Below, piece after piece: positions 34,373 to 46,607 of a stretch of DNA of 64,000 nt. The first letter of the stretch is position 1, and every line of letters starts with the position of its first letter. The stretch lies in the NCBI GenBank assembly GCA_028554755.1, contig JAPTOF010000008.1, forward strand, positions 12,092,501 to 12,156,500. The letters run 5' to 3'. This DNA is from Cordia subcordata (taxonomy: Eukaryota > Streptophyta > Magnoliopsida > Boraginales > Cordiaceae). The notes under the pieces were generated by a model that made no database searches, was not told the DNA's origin, and saw only the letters and a program-made list of their open reading frames with translations. Made by a program: the position numbers and the translations under genes.

Positions 34373-37300
34373 TTCTCCCACATGAATGGAAATTAGCTAG
34401 CCAAGAAAAGCAAACACAAGAGAGAGAGTTTAATAAAAAGATAAATGCATCAGGATAGGTAGCTTTTGGCATTAGACTTTCTTGTGTGATAATTATAAGG
34501 TTTACTTGCCAACCAGTGAACAACATGCCTTGAACTGTTCAGCTTTGGTGTAAGCCAAGACAATTGAGATCACACGTTAGCTCTTTGATACCATTCAAAT
34601 CTCACAATTATGTTCATTTTGGCCCTAAAGGTCTCTTAATATTTTTGAGTACTCTCAGAGAATCAAATTCAGAGAATCCAGCATTCGATTCTCTTAAAAG
34701 TAGCCTCTTCTTATGCATCTTGGTGAATCATTTGTGAAGAATATTATGCTATACTTCACTTGGTCTTCCAAAGTTACAAGAATTATTAAAAGCAAAGATT
34801 AACCTAAACCTCACAGGCTGCACTATCTGCTTGTCCTAGGAATGGTAAGACAATTAACCCCTATATGTTCCAATAGAGTCACACCTAATCTAGTTTTCCT
34901 TTGAACCAAGATCTAAGGATCTCTTGTTAGCAAGATAAGGCTGTCAACCACAATGGCCCATTAGAAATAGGCTCAAAATCCATTTCTCTCATTGATATTT
35001 GCTCCCTATTTATGCTTTTAGTAAGCGAGTCTGTAATATTATCCTTTGACTTTACATCGTCAATAAAGATAACCTACTAGAGAATAATTCTATAGTGATG
35101 TTATATCTATGACGAATATGTCTTACAGTAGCTGTTAAACATACTATTCTATGCATATCTATAACAAATTGGTAGCCGCAGTAGTCTTTGATAGTTAGCA
35201 TAACATAGGAGCATCCCCTAGCAAATGTTGAAGCCACTCCGCTTTCTTTTATTCTGATTCTATCAAAGATCTAATTACACACATATGCTTGGTGGATTTG
35301 CATAACATGGATGCACTTCTTAAGGTAAACAAATGTATCCTTTTTTGGATTATGAGTCTCTTGGTATCAGACATCCAATTAGTATCGATGTATCCCTCTA
35401 GTACTATTGGATATCTCTCATAGTGCATTCTATAGTTTAACTCTACATTTTAGATACCTCTGACAACTAACAATGCATGAATACATAAATTAAGATATTT
35501 CTTTCTCCAGTAATTCTAGAGACATAGATATACACTTGTGACTTTGTTACAATATTGTCATGATACTTGTGAAACCTGTTTAAGAATTTCTTAGTATGAT
35601 GAGATTGAGACAAGAATCATCCATCAATTTTTTGTGATGTTCTTGGCTCCCAAAACCACATCTATCATACCCATCTTTAACTTAGAATTTATTGGATAGC
35701 ACTCTATTTGTAGTCGTAATGATATTATTATTATTTCTAAGTCATCTAGAGACAAATTACACATTCTTAATATGTCCCTCATTTCATGAGGAGTTCTAGG
35801 TTAAGAGAATAGGATCACAGTACATAGATGTTCTAGCTCTCAAGCTACATCCCTAGTCATCCTCATCATCCCTAGGTAGAGCAGTATTAGATCCGCCTAA
35901 ATGCTAGTTTCTCACGGAAACTTATTCACAAAGAACTCTACATTCGGAGCTCAATAATTCTATCAATGTTAGTACCAGTTATATTCGACTTATGGACATA
36001 ATCTATATCTTGCACCACATCTAGTGAGGACACCTACTGGAGTCTTTGACTTGACCATTTTAGGAGCCAAGACTTCTACTTTTGCTAAATAACCCTATAC
36101 TTACAAGTATTTGTAAGAAAGTGGAGGCCTTTCCACAACTCATATGACATCTCATTTGCCTCTTGTGGGGTCACCAATTTCACAAACATGCCTCCCCCAC
36201 AAGTCTGAAGACAAGCTAAGATAATCAATTTGGCATTTAACACCCCTTCAAGGGTCTCGCTAATACATTTTACCATATAATTTTGTCAAGGAAAGAAGAG
36301 AGAGCCTTATCTTTGGAGAAGTAATCATACTACCCTAACAATTCATGCAACCTAAACTAGAAGTGATAAAAAACAATTTTTCACTTCTGATTTGCATGAA
36401 TAACAAATCACAAATAACAAAGACAGTTGTGATTTATACTTATTTCTCATCTCATGCGAACCAATATCAATCTTAGGTGTCAACCCTAAATTGATTAATT
36501 TATGTACAATAGCATAATCAACTTTTGACAAGTGGTCTCATTGTCTACTCACCAATGTTTAATTAATTTAATAGCAACTCATGACTAACGAGATAGTTAC
36601 ACCAAAGTAAACTCAGTTACATTAGTCTCAAGGAAAGTTAAATTTGTCCTTTCTTCCAAACTTAATCTTATTACAAAATTTTTCTAAAGTCTTCTTACTC
36701 CACAACTTATAGCCTTCACAAATAGCTATAACTAATTTTTGACTTTTGTAAACATAACTCATTCCACACATTTAGAAGACTAAAATAAATAAATAGAGAT
36801 AATATTCTCAATAATATTATTCTTTGCCAAACAGCTCACCATCCATAGCTCGCTCAACAGCAAAGGCCCATAAATTAAGCTTCGAAGCATCCCCTTATGA
36901 AGATAATTCTTCCAAAAAATCTAATACCAGTCAAACTTCTTTTGTGGGAAAAATCAAACGAACGACATTAATCAGATATTCTGAAACATTCATAACTTCA
37001 AACATTGCACACTCATATTGCCATAACCCAACATAGTCCAAGTTATATCACAAGACCTCATTATTACGGTAATGATTACAAGACATGAAAATAATAGCCA
37101 TTATAATGTCACTACTACAGATTGACTTGTAATATCAAAACGTATTTAGAACTCAAATTTAACATTTATGACACCGAATGTATTGAACTCAAAATATGAT
37201 GATAGATAAATAGCGATTAATAGAATAATAAAAATTATATGAAATGATATAATTCTTTTATTATATATCTATGTGAGACAAATGCACTACACAACTCTAT

Positions 37301-37784
37301 CATTGTATTTCTCAAATGTGAAAAGTAACAAGGGTTTGAAAACCCAATTCCAACATTTATGTGGGGCCTTTCCTCTCAAATAACAGGTGAACCCTAATGA
37401 TGTCAAGCGCAAAACATTTTTGCAGTGGCATTCTCAGAAGTTCTTTCCATAATACTTCTCAAGCTGCTACCCTAAAAAACAATTTCAAGAGCATCACTGG
37501 ACCATATAGTTGTTCTAACTTAAGTTTCATTTCTAGTCTTAGTTTTCCACACAATTACATTATCATTCCCAATAGCACCAGTATTGGTGTTTCCATTTTC
37601 AAATGCCATTTTACCTATTAAAATGATGTCCGAAATAAAATCGAGAATATATTTGTTTTTGTCATCATACAGGCAAAAGTGTTAATGCCACTGTAATTAG
37701 AAATAATAAATTAGATAGAACAGTTTCTTGAAAATTCTAGTACCTTTCAAGAAAACAGTTTTGAAAACAATAATAAGTCCATCA
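34373..37784 (-). pseudogene. Decayed copia internal region (RNase H remnants)
   Basis: Read on the minus strand, 35330-35440 contains VLEGYIDTNWMSDTKR-like sequence and 35240-35330 a KST-MCV-x-RS-x-IESE stretch. These match the copia RNase H pattern (Y-x-D-x-N-W-x-D, S-T-x-E-x-E). Stops and frame changes are frequent. The rest, toward 37784, shows no confident domain. A purine tract for the adjoining LTR lies at 34375-34385. Confidence 0.55.
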
Positions 37785-37994
37785 AATAAAGATTGACAGA
37801 TATTGGAGTTGTAGAAATTAAACCAAAATGAAACGTAATAATAATAATGTAGAAATAGAAATACAATAATACATAAATACATAAATACATAATCTAAATT
37901 TGTTAAACATTGGCTCGAAAAATTTGATGTCTTTAAGGGATTTACGCACTTATAGTGGTGCTAATGGTTTCTTAGCATGTCCCTCCCAAGATAA

Positions 37995-38767
37995 AGGGCC
38001 TGTTCAGCACAACTAGCTATTAGGTAGTTGTTAGTTGTTTGAGTAGCTGACAGCTGTCAGAGAATAACTGTTTAACTAGCTGTTAGCTTATAGCTATTTA
38101 ACTAGTTGATTGAACATAATGTGGTCAATGAAATAAACTATTGGATTAGCAATGGAAGTAAAATAAAGAAATGAATATCGATATCACGTTATTATTGTTA
38201 TAATAATGATAATGAATATTACTAATATTGGAGTAAGAAAATTTATTTTATAATTATATATATATATTAATAATATTTTATTATTAAAACATGATAAAAA
38301 TCATTTCGATAAAGTATTTATATCAATATTATAGAAAAATATTTTTAATAGATTCAAATTTTATGTTTTAAATAAAAAATAAATGGACTAATAAACCCTT
38401 ACTTTTTAATATATTTTTGACTTAAGTAGAATTTGAAATTAAATTTTGTGCTTTTTTATTTATATTGTGAAAGAAAAGGTAAAAATGTAGAGAAAATTTT
38501 GAAGAAATAGTAGGATTTCTAAAAAAATAAATAGAGAAAGGATAGCATTGTCCAAAAAAAATGAAACATTACAAGCTTTTTATGAAATGTTAAAATCTTT
38601 AATGTTTGAGAATAGTTGGTTGAAATGCTAAAAGCTACCTAAAACCTATTTGAAACACTATTTTACCGAACAGTAATAACTTTGAGAATAGTGTTTTGAT
38701 TAAGTCAAAATATTAAAAGCTAGTCAAGAAGTTCTTTTTTTTTCTTTTTTTGTGTTGTCGAACACGA
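37995..38767. mobile_element. hAT-like MITE, copy 2, inside the copia LTR
   Basis: The left end is GGGCCTGTTCAGCACAACTAG; the right end on the other strand is TGTTCGTGTTCGACAACAC. Comparison with the other LTR copy shows that the segment is inserted sequence. It is in inverted orientation relative to 4426-5188 and shares motifs such as GCTAGTTAAAC, CGAACAGTAATAA and TAAAAGCTA. Confidence 0.6.
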
Positions 38768-39174
38768 ACACAATGGTTTAGGTTTTGTGAATATAGCATT
38801 GAAATCCGAAAAGCCAGCGATAAGAATAGTATTAAAACTCTCTCAACTATATAAACCTATAAACTATGAGAAGCACAATACACGCAAGAAGAATTTGGGT
38901 TTCTTTTGTATGTCTTGAAGTTTTGACATTGCAATTATTTATAGATGGAAGAATTAGCGTAGTATAAAGTCTACTTAAATAAGGCATTCCAAGGATCTAA
39001 AAACCTCTTTGCATTAACCTTATAATGGCTTAAAGCTCACCATAAAGAAGGCATTCCAAGAGTCTGAAATCCTATATGTATCTATCTCTCCATAACCAAC
39101 ATAATGGGAAAGTCAAATCTCTTCAAAATGAATGAATATTTGAGAAACCACCAATTTTTCATCCAATTCCAACA

Positions 39175-42097
39175 TTGCAATGAATAATAGATTGAAGTGC
39201 GTCGTTCACAGTACATAAAATATTCAGCCAAAGCAGCTCTTGTATAAGGAACAAGATAGTGTAATGTAGTATGGGAATTTGCCATTTCGGCCACCACAAC
39301 AGTGTATTCCGCCGCCCCTCTTTCCAAGTTTGGGGTGTAACAAAATGGCATAAGAGCTAGTCACCTGCGGAATGCATGAGTTAAATGTTATGCGAGGCAA
39401 AGTAGTACACCTATTATACAGTGGGAGCCACCTCTTGAACCCGTAAGAGTTACCTCTTGAGTCCTGTACTGCCTGGTCCTGTATGATTGTAATTGTGTGT
39501 CCCTGACGAGGATGACAGGTTTTTAACAGGGAGTGGTTACAATGTCACACATCAGTTCGTGGGATGATTTGTAACTTGTTTATAAGTAAGTAGTATGAAT
39601 ATAACTAATAAATTAGATTAACCATTTCAAGCTAGTTGGTTTAAAAGTCCAAATAGCTATTAATTATATTTAGAATAATAGTCTTCCTTGTGAACCTAAG
39701 GGTATGAGCTGAGGCGCGTGACATGTTTTTCCTATTGTAATCCCCAAAGCTTGAGATTTTGTGTTTGGTCAGATCGAACAAAAGTAGTAACCAGGAATTT
39801 GACATTATCGGTTATCACCATCAATTTGACACGCAAAATATTGCGGGGAAACAATTGTAAACAATCAGGTAATATTCAGGGAGTAAAGTACACTATACAT
39901 TGCGCCTTGGAGCAAATTTAGTGGAAAAGAAAAAAGTAATTACTCTGGAGTTTGTAGTTTCTCAACTACCAACAAAGTTATTTGCTTACTTCTTACTTTT
40001 TATTCCAATTCAATTTTTGAGTTATTCTAGCACTTCTCTAAAGTCTAACCCGATAGCTTAATCTGGATTTTCTTAACATTAAATTATTGTTAAAATTATT
40101 TAATTATAATTATATTATTAATTTATCATTATAATATTATGAAAAGATTCCGTGCAAATACTTTTGATATTGCTTTTGAGTTGACATATTGGTGGCAAGT
40201 TTAGTGCTGGATATCAGTTGGTTAGCCACTTTCCGTTGAAAATGGAGTGTTGACTAAGCACTATGAAGTGACATGTATGATTATGTATATGATTACGACA
40301 AGAATTAGCATCACAACCACGAAGAGCTGGTTAGGTGAAAGGACATTTCCAGTCAACCAATCATTATTAATCCGTGCAAAAGAAACAGATATGCCCCAAC
40401 CATTTATCGACAGTCTACCCACTAGCTTATCTCCCAAATTTAATAATCATCACTTTATGATATTAATTTAAATCTTTATAATATTATGGGACAATCAATG
40501 TTAATCATTATTGACACAGCCCTCTCATTTAGATCACCATATTTTTACGTCTGGAGTCGGAGCTTTAGGTCAATTAAATTTAGATTCCCGCAAATATTAT
40601 AATGACATAAGAAAAAATGAATAGTGATGAATGAATTACTAATAATATAATTATGATAAAATAATTTACAAAATTCATCATTGTTAATTCTTTCTCGTGA
40701 TATGAGGTTTTATGCTCTAGTCATATCAGCTAGTTTTGATTGGCTTTCTTTAAAGGTATTTTTTTTTTAAATAACTTTTGGCCAAAAAGGGCTTCTTTTT
40801 TTTTTTTTTTTTATAAGTTCAAATTGACTTTTAAAGAAAAAAGAAGTTTAAATTCAATTTATTTTTCCAGAATTTTTATGTTTTTGGTCAATGCTAGTCG
40901 GACGAACAATTTGAAATCAGAGAAAAGGAGGAGCAAAACTTGTGGTTGGCACGATTTTTTTTAAGGTGAAGTATTTAATATTTGTTTTAGACACCAAGTT
41001 TGGAAGCAAAAATTCTGGCTGCAAAACAATGCAATTGTAACCAACGCCAAACTTCAACTGTTCAACACATTACAAGCCAAAAGATGGTCACACCACAAAG
41101 ACGATGGCAAGGAGGAAAGATGAGCAAAGTGTTTGATGATTTTTGAGCAATCAAAAGGCGGAAAGAAATCAATACATTCCGGGGAGTTCGATGAGGCGGA
41201 AAAAGATAACTCAACTATTGTTCTTAAAGAAATGTTGTTACTATGGGACACAGGATTATTCTATTGATTCTTTAAATAAAATTATTGGGTAATGCTATAC
41301 TTTTTCTATTTAATTTTTAGTTTGTTAAAAGTGCATATTATTAAACGTCATGATATTTTTTTTATTATTTTTCCCTTAAAAATGTGCCTTATTTAGTTCA
41401 AATTGTTACAGATCTCCTGTAATTCTCTAAAATATATTAGATCCCTCCATGGTATAAAAATCCCTTCATAATCCTCTTATGGTTAATGAAAATGAGCATA
41501 CGCTTCCTCCGTCTAAAAAATCTTCATTTTCAATCAATAGTTAAATGAAAATAGGTACAGATCCCTCCTGCAGTCCTGTGATCTTCAAAAGTGCATTGAA
41601 CCTTCTTACAATATAAAGGTTAATTTATTATTGTAGTTAATAATCTATTAAAAATGACAATATTTAAACAAAGAAGAGAGAAGAGTTGCTTATTTCAAGT
41701 AAACATAGGGAGATTATAAGGGGCTTCTATACTATGGGAGAGGAGGAAGAGCTCCGATATATTTCTAAATGATGCACAAAAAGTTCATAGTAATTTACCC
41801 TATTATTTATTGCAATACCATTTAAGTTATAGTCCAAAAGAACTCAAACTATCAATAGTAAACCGAAAGTCTGAATTCAAAAACCTAAACCTCTTTTTCA
41901 CAGGTTTTGCTTAACAACTTTCAGCGTATGGTTATTGTAACATCATTGAACTATAATAAGTAAGCTTTATTACTCAACGTTAAAACAAACTCATAATGCA
42001 AAAAGGTATCCTAGAGCTCTAGATAAGATTTCATTTATTTATTTGCACAAAGCAAGAAAATAAAGTCAATGCGAAAGCAAGATTGTTTAATTGATGG
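39175..42097. other. Intergenic, no gene recognised
   Basis: About 2.9 kb of AT-rich DNA. A GATTGGCTTTCTTTAAAGG-like end near 40738 suggests another member of the GTTTGGATTGG MITE family, but the partner end was not found. Short open frames show no motif. Confidence 0.35.
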
Positions 42098-42102
42098 ATT
42101 AT

Positions 42103-42296
42103 TAAAAGAATGATATCTTGATGTTTTTCATTGATGAATTATGTACAAAGCAGGACTCCTTATAAAGGAGTTTTCGTATAATTACAAATATTGTGAATGC
42201 TAAAATTAAGCATAATGAGATAAATAAAAGAGGAAAGGAAATCAATCTATCATTTTGTACATATGGAAAATAATCAATCACTGCTTATCTCTATCA
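42103..42296 (-). repeat. 3' LTR of the 42-49 kb copia element
   Basis: 194 bp. On the minus strand it starts TGATAGAGATAAGCAG and includes CTCCTTTATAAGGAG, an imperfect hairpin around a TATA-like core. Confidence 0.9.
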
Positions 42297-43948
42297 CGCC
42301 CCCGTAACTGAAGCTGGATCTTTGATGGTAAGCTTGTCACCTAACTTCTGAAATCGCACAATTGACAAGCCTTTGATAAAAATATCTGCAAGTTGATCTA
42401 CTGAGGAAATAAAACTGACTTGTAATTGTTTGGTAGTGACCTTTTCACGAACAAAGTGAACATCTATCTCAATATGTTTTGTGCGAGCATGGAACACCAG
42501 ATTTGCTGCTAAATATGTCGCACAAATATTATCACACCAAAGAGTGGGAGGTCATGGTGGTGAAAACCCAAGTTTAGTCAATAGAGATACAGGCCAGCAA
42601 ACTTCAGAGGTGGTATAAGCAACTACCCTATACTCTACTTCCGTGCTAGACCACGCAGTCGTACTCTGTTTCTGTGCAGACCAAGAGATTAAATTGGGAC
42701 CAAAGAATATACAATAGCCACCGATACTCCTTCTATCGTTAGAGAAGCCGGCCCAATCGGAATCAGAGTAAGAGTGGATGTCCAAGGCTGCAGAATGATG
42801 GAGATGAAGCCCTAGATTTCTCGTCCTATTGAAATGCCTTAATATGTGTTTGACTGTGGTCCAGTGAGTCTCAGTTGGGTTATGCATGAATTGAATGACC
42901 TTATTGACAGCTAAGGCGATGTCAGGACTGGTCAAAGTGAGATACTGTAGGGCCTCAACAATATTGGATAATGGGAAGGATTTAAGTAAGGGTCCCTATC
43001 ATGTTGAGAGAGTTGCTGATTAGGGACAATGGGAGACAAAATAGATTTTGCGTTAGAAGACTTTTCAAAATTCAAAAGATCAGTGGTATATTGCTATTGA
43101 GTTAAAAATAGGCCATCAGAAATCTTCAAAACCTGCATACCAAGAAAATAAGACAAGCTTCCAAGATCCTTGAGAGCAAATTCAGTATGCAAAGACTTAA
43201 TAGTAGAAGCAATGGTTTTGGAGCAATTCCCTAGTAAGGATAATGTCATCGACATTGACAAGTATGAGTAAAGTAACTGTGGATGTATGAAAAATAAATA
43301 AAGAAGAGTCAGCTTTGGATGAAACAAACCCAAGTTGATTAAGAAAGGAATTGAGCCTGGCAAACCACTCGCGAAGGGCTTGCTTGAGGCCATAAAGCGC
43401 TTTCTTTAGTTTGCAGACATGCCGAGGATGAGCAGGGTCGACAAATCCTGAGGGTTGCGTCATGTACAGATTTTCTTGTAAAAATCCATTCAGGAAGGCA
43501 TTGTTGACATCTAATTGACGTATTTCCCAGTTTTGAGATACAAGAAGCAGGAGAATGACATGAATAGTTTTGTGTTTGACAAAGGGACTGAAAGTCTCCG
43601 TATAGTCCATACCTTCTTCTTGATTGAAGCTTTTGGCTACAAGTTTGGCCTTGTAGCATGAATAGAACCATCTGGTTTTCTCTTGATATGAAATACTCAT
43701 TTCCAACCAATGATATTACCAGTAAAAGGTTTAGGAACTAATTGCCAAGTGCTACTATGAATTAAAGCATTATATTCTTGTGTCATTGCAGTGCGCCAGT
43801 GAGCATGTTTATGAGCTTGGGTAAAACATGTTGGCTCGACTTCACAAGATGAATCAGTGTTGGTGTTAAACACAACTTAGTCAGAAAACTGTTTAGGAAT
43901 TTGAGCATTAGTTTTAGACCAAGTGACCATTTGCTGAGTGTTTGGGAC

Positions 43949-46607
43949 TGTTAGGAAATTAGGATGCATAACACACATTCACATAGTGGAATTAAAGTAT
44001 GAGTAACAAGAAAAAATATGCACAATTAAACGTGGTTTGATCCTCTGCCTAAGTCCACGAAAATCTCTACTAGATAGAAAAGAGTGCAAACTCAATAGGA
44101 CTTTTTGCACGCCCTGAAAAGATCTGAACCCTCTCTTATGGTGTTTTTACAATGGCTGTCTCTTTTTCTCTCTCAATCTAGACCTATTGCAAGACACACA
44201 CTTTACAAGTATGCAAAGAATCCTATTTATAGAGGAGACTTTCTTGTCCTTCAAGACAAGGGTTTCCTATTCTATAAATCTTCTCACAATTAAGACCCTT
44301 ACCATACCTAGAATTTTAACTCTCATTATTACTCTTTCCTAATTTCAATATGGGCATGGGCTTCACACTCGAGCCACAGCTCAACAAATTCCTCCCTTGG
44401 TGAGAAGTGCCAAGAATCTCCATAGTAGGCGAGAACGTCACTCTTCGCTTCTTCTCAGCCTTCATTTAAGGTTCTTCACACTTGTCGCGTTCATCTCTCT
44501 GCATGGTGCATCCCTCCAAGTAACATACGTGCTTCTCGTTCTTCTTCCCTTTAAGAACTAGCTTTTCTCCACGATACATTTTGTAGTAGTCTCTGTCATC
44601 AACGTACTTGTACTCTCTTGACGCTAACTCACCCAGTGAAATCATGTTAGCCATACAAGATGGCACATACCTCATATTGGAGGCAGTTTTGATGCTACCA
44701 TTATTGAGTCTTAAGCGAACTATCCCAACTCCAGCAACCTTTATCTTCTAATTGTTCCTAACAGTGAAGTATCCAAGCTTCTTACCCAAAACCAAAGTGT
44801 TGAAACTAGCTCTATCATTGCAAACGTGAATGTTCCCACTGAATCCAACACCTAGTTAGTCTTCTTCCTCTTCGAGCCTTCATTAGCGTCTCTACTTACC
44901 GCCATCAAAATAGTCTCACTACCATTGCTATCATCACCCTTAACAAGGTTCGTGGAGTCCTCACCATACACCTTTTCCTTGCCCTTAAATCTCCATTCTC
45001 TAAGGCTCTTCATATCCTTTCTCAATCTAGGACATCTTGGTTGGATATGGCCCTTCTCTCTACAGTAGTAGCATTGTCGATCGTCTTTTCCATCCCGAGC
45101 TCGGGTTTTTGATCTCGATCTACCTCTGTGAGAATTCTCTTTTCTAGAACTTCTCTCTTGATTCGGACCTTTAACGATTAGTGCTTGATCTCCACTAGGT
45201 ACACTATTTCTTCCCAACATCCTTTCGGTCTCTTTCCAAAGCGCAGTCACTTCGTTCAGCTCGAAAGTCTTCTTCGCATCAAGGATTGATTGCACGAAGG
45301 GCTTGTATGACTTCTGCAAGGAAGATAGTAGTACGAGCACTTGTTCTTCATCCGTAATTCTTTTGTTAGGCTCCTCAATGCTTATGAGCTTGACCACTAA
45401 CTCGTTGAATTTGTTGATGTGATCCTAGATGGCAGTTCCCTCTTCCATCTTGAACGAGTAGAGCTCTATCCTCAAACACAATAGGTTGGTGATCAACTTG
45501 GACTCATTAATGTTCTCCAACTTGCACCGGTCACCGTCGTCTCATCAATCACATGACATGTAATTTGCGATGCTAAAGCCGACTAAATGGTACTTACGAC
45601 TATTTGTTGTAGGAACTTCCACTTCGTATCATTGACTTCATTTGGTTTCACCTATTCTAGCACTTTATTAAGGCCTTGCTGCACCAAAATGTCCTTGATA
45701 GTATTCATCCACAAGTTGATGTTCATGTTCCTATCGAGCATTGGAATTTCAAACTTCGTACTGGTCGTCATCATGGCTCCTATGCACAAATTTGCTAAAA
45801 CTCAACAATCCAACAAGGATTTGGAAAAACTGACCCCAAAAATGGGTTCAGGACATTGAGAAATGGTTGAGAGACCCTCGGTCAACGCAATCAAACCCTT
45901 ACAGCCTTCGGTCAACACCGGTCAAACCCTATGTCTGACTTTTTGACCACAAACTCACAAAACTTGGCTTGCTTTTATCCCACAATCCGACCATCGGATT
46001 GTCGCGAAATTTTAGTAGCTTATTTTTCTTGCCACGATAAATGGATCATCTATCGGACTCTAGGAAAGCCTCTAAACTTGACCAGCAAATCTGCAAATTT
46101 TTTAACTCCTCTTCGGTGTCTCTTTTTTTCTTTCTTTGTGCAAACCAGCGTCCTCTCTCCAACCTAGCTTTGATACCACTTGTTAGAAAATTAGGACGCA
46201 TAACACACACTCATATAACAAAATTAAAGCATAAGTAATGAGAAAAGAATATGCATAATTAAACGTGGTTTGGCTCTCTGCCTACACCCACGATAACCTC
46301 TACTAGATTGAAAAGAGTACAAACTCAATAGGACTTTTTGCACGACCCGAAAAGTCTTAACCCTCCCTCACGGTGTTCTTACAATGGCTTTCTCAATCTA
46401 GACCTATTGCAAGACACATACCTTACAAGTAATGCAAAGAGTCTTATTTATAAAGGAGGCTTCCTTGTCCTCCAAAACAAAGGTTTCTTATTCTAACAGT
46501 CCTTTCATAATTAAGACCGTTACCATAACTGAAATTTTAACTCTCATTATTACTTTTTCCTAATTTCAATATAGGCTTAGGCTCTGCACTTAAGCCACAA
46601 CCCAACA
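43949..46607 (-). mobile_element. Nested, deleted copia derivative
   Basis: 2659 bp with a perfect 5-bp duplication GGGAC (43944-43948 and 46608-46612) taken from the outer copia element. LTRs are 43949-44386 and 46181-46607, both with TGTTA...CAACA ends. On the minus strand the primer site AGTGGTATCAAAGC (46167-46180) follows the 5' LTR, and a purine tract CCAAGGGAGGAATT precedes the 3' LTR. The 1.8-kb interior keeps Gag and a little sequence beyond it, and lacks integrase, RT and RNase H. The LTRs differ at roughly 60 of 420 positions, mostly transitions. Confidence 0.92.
44466..45776 (-). pseudogene. Gag (and residual pol) of the nested copia derivative
   Basis: Gag begins around 45776 with MMTTSTKFEIPMLDRNMN and continues with interruptions. 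The clean part, 45397-44852, holds KSYKPFVQSILDAKKTFELN, a basic Arg/Ser region and a CCHC zinc knuckle CYYCREKGHIQPRC (C-x2-C-x4-H-x4-C). The piece 44675-44466 (MRYVPSCMANMISLGELASR) resembles the protease/pre-integrase stretch of copia (V...NLLSLG.L). Everything between it and the polypurine tract is deleted. Confidence 0.8.

Larger units (their letters stand above)
30354..39174 (-). mobile_element. Old Ty1/copia element, minus strand, both LTRs interrupted
   Basis: Two direct copies of one sequence bound this region. Copy A is 30354-30640 continuing at 33950-34372; copy B is 37785-37994 continuing at 38768-39174. Read on the minus strand, the copies begin T(G/A)TTGGAATTGGATG-like, and copy A is preceded by a purine tract (GTGGGAGAA, 34375-34385), so A is the 3' LTR. 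Next to it, at about 34900-35500, are remnants of copia RNase H. Copy A is split by another LTR element, copy B by a MITE. Divergence between A and B is high (roughly 20%). I found no clear target duplication or primer site, so the outer limits are approximate. Confidence 0.65.

Noticed and set aside
34583..34600. CTTTGATACCATTC resembling a minus-strand primer-binding site
   Set aside because: RNase H remnants lie on its wrong side for a minus-strand element starting there, so it is probably a chance or relocated motif.
40738..40965. Possible further MITE starting GATTGGCTTTC
   Set aside because: Only one terminus is recognisable; no inverted partner or target duplication.
41054..41251. 65-residue minus-strand frame with Cys/His
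   Set aside because: Cys/His spacing fits no zinc-binding family and there is no neighbouring exon.
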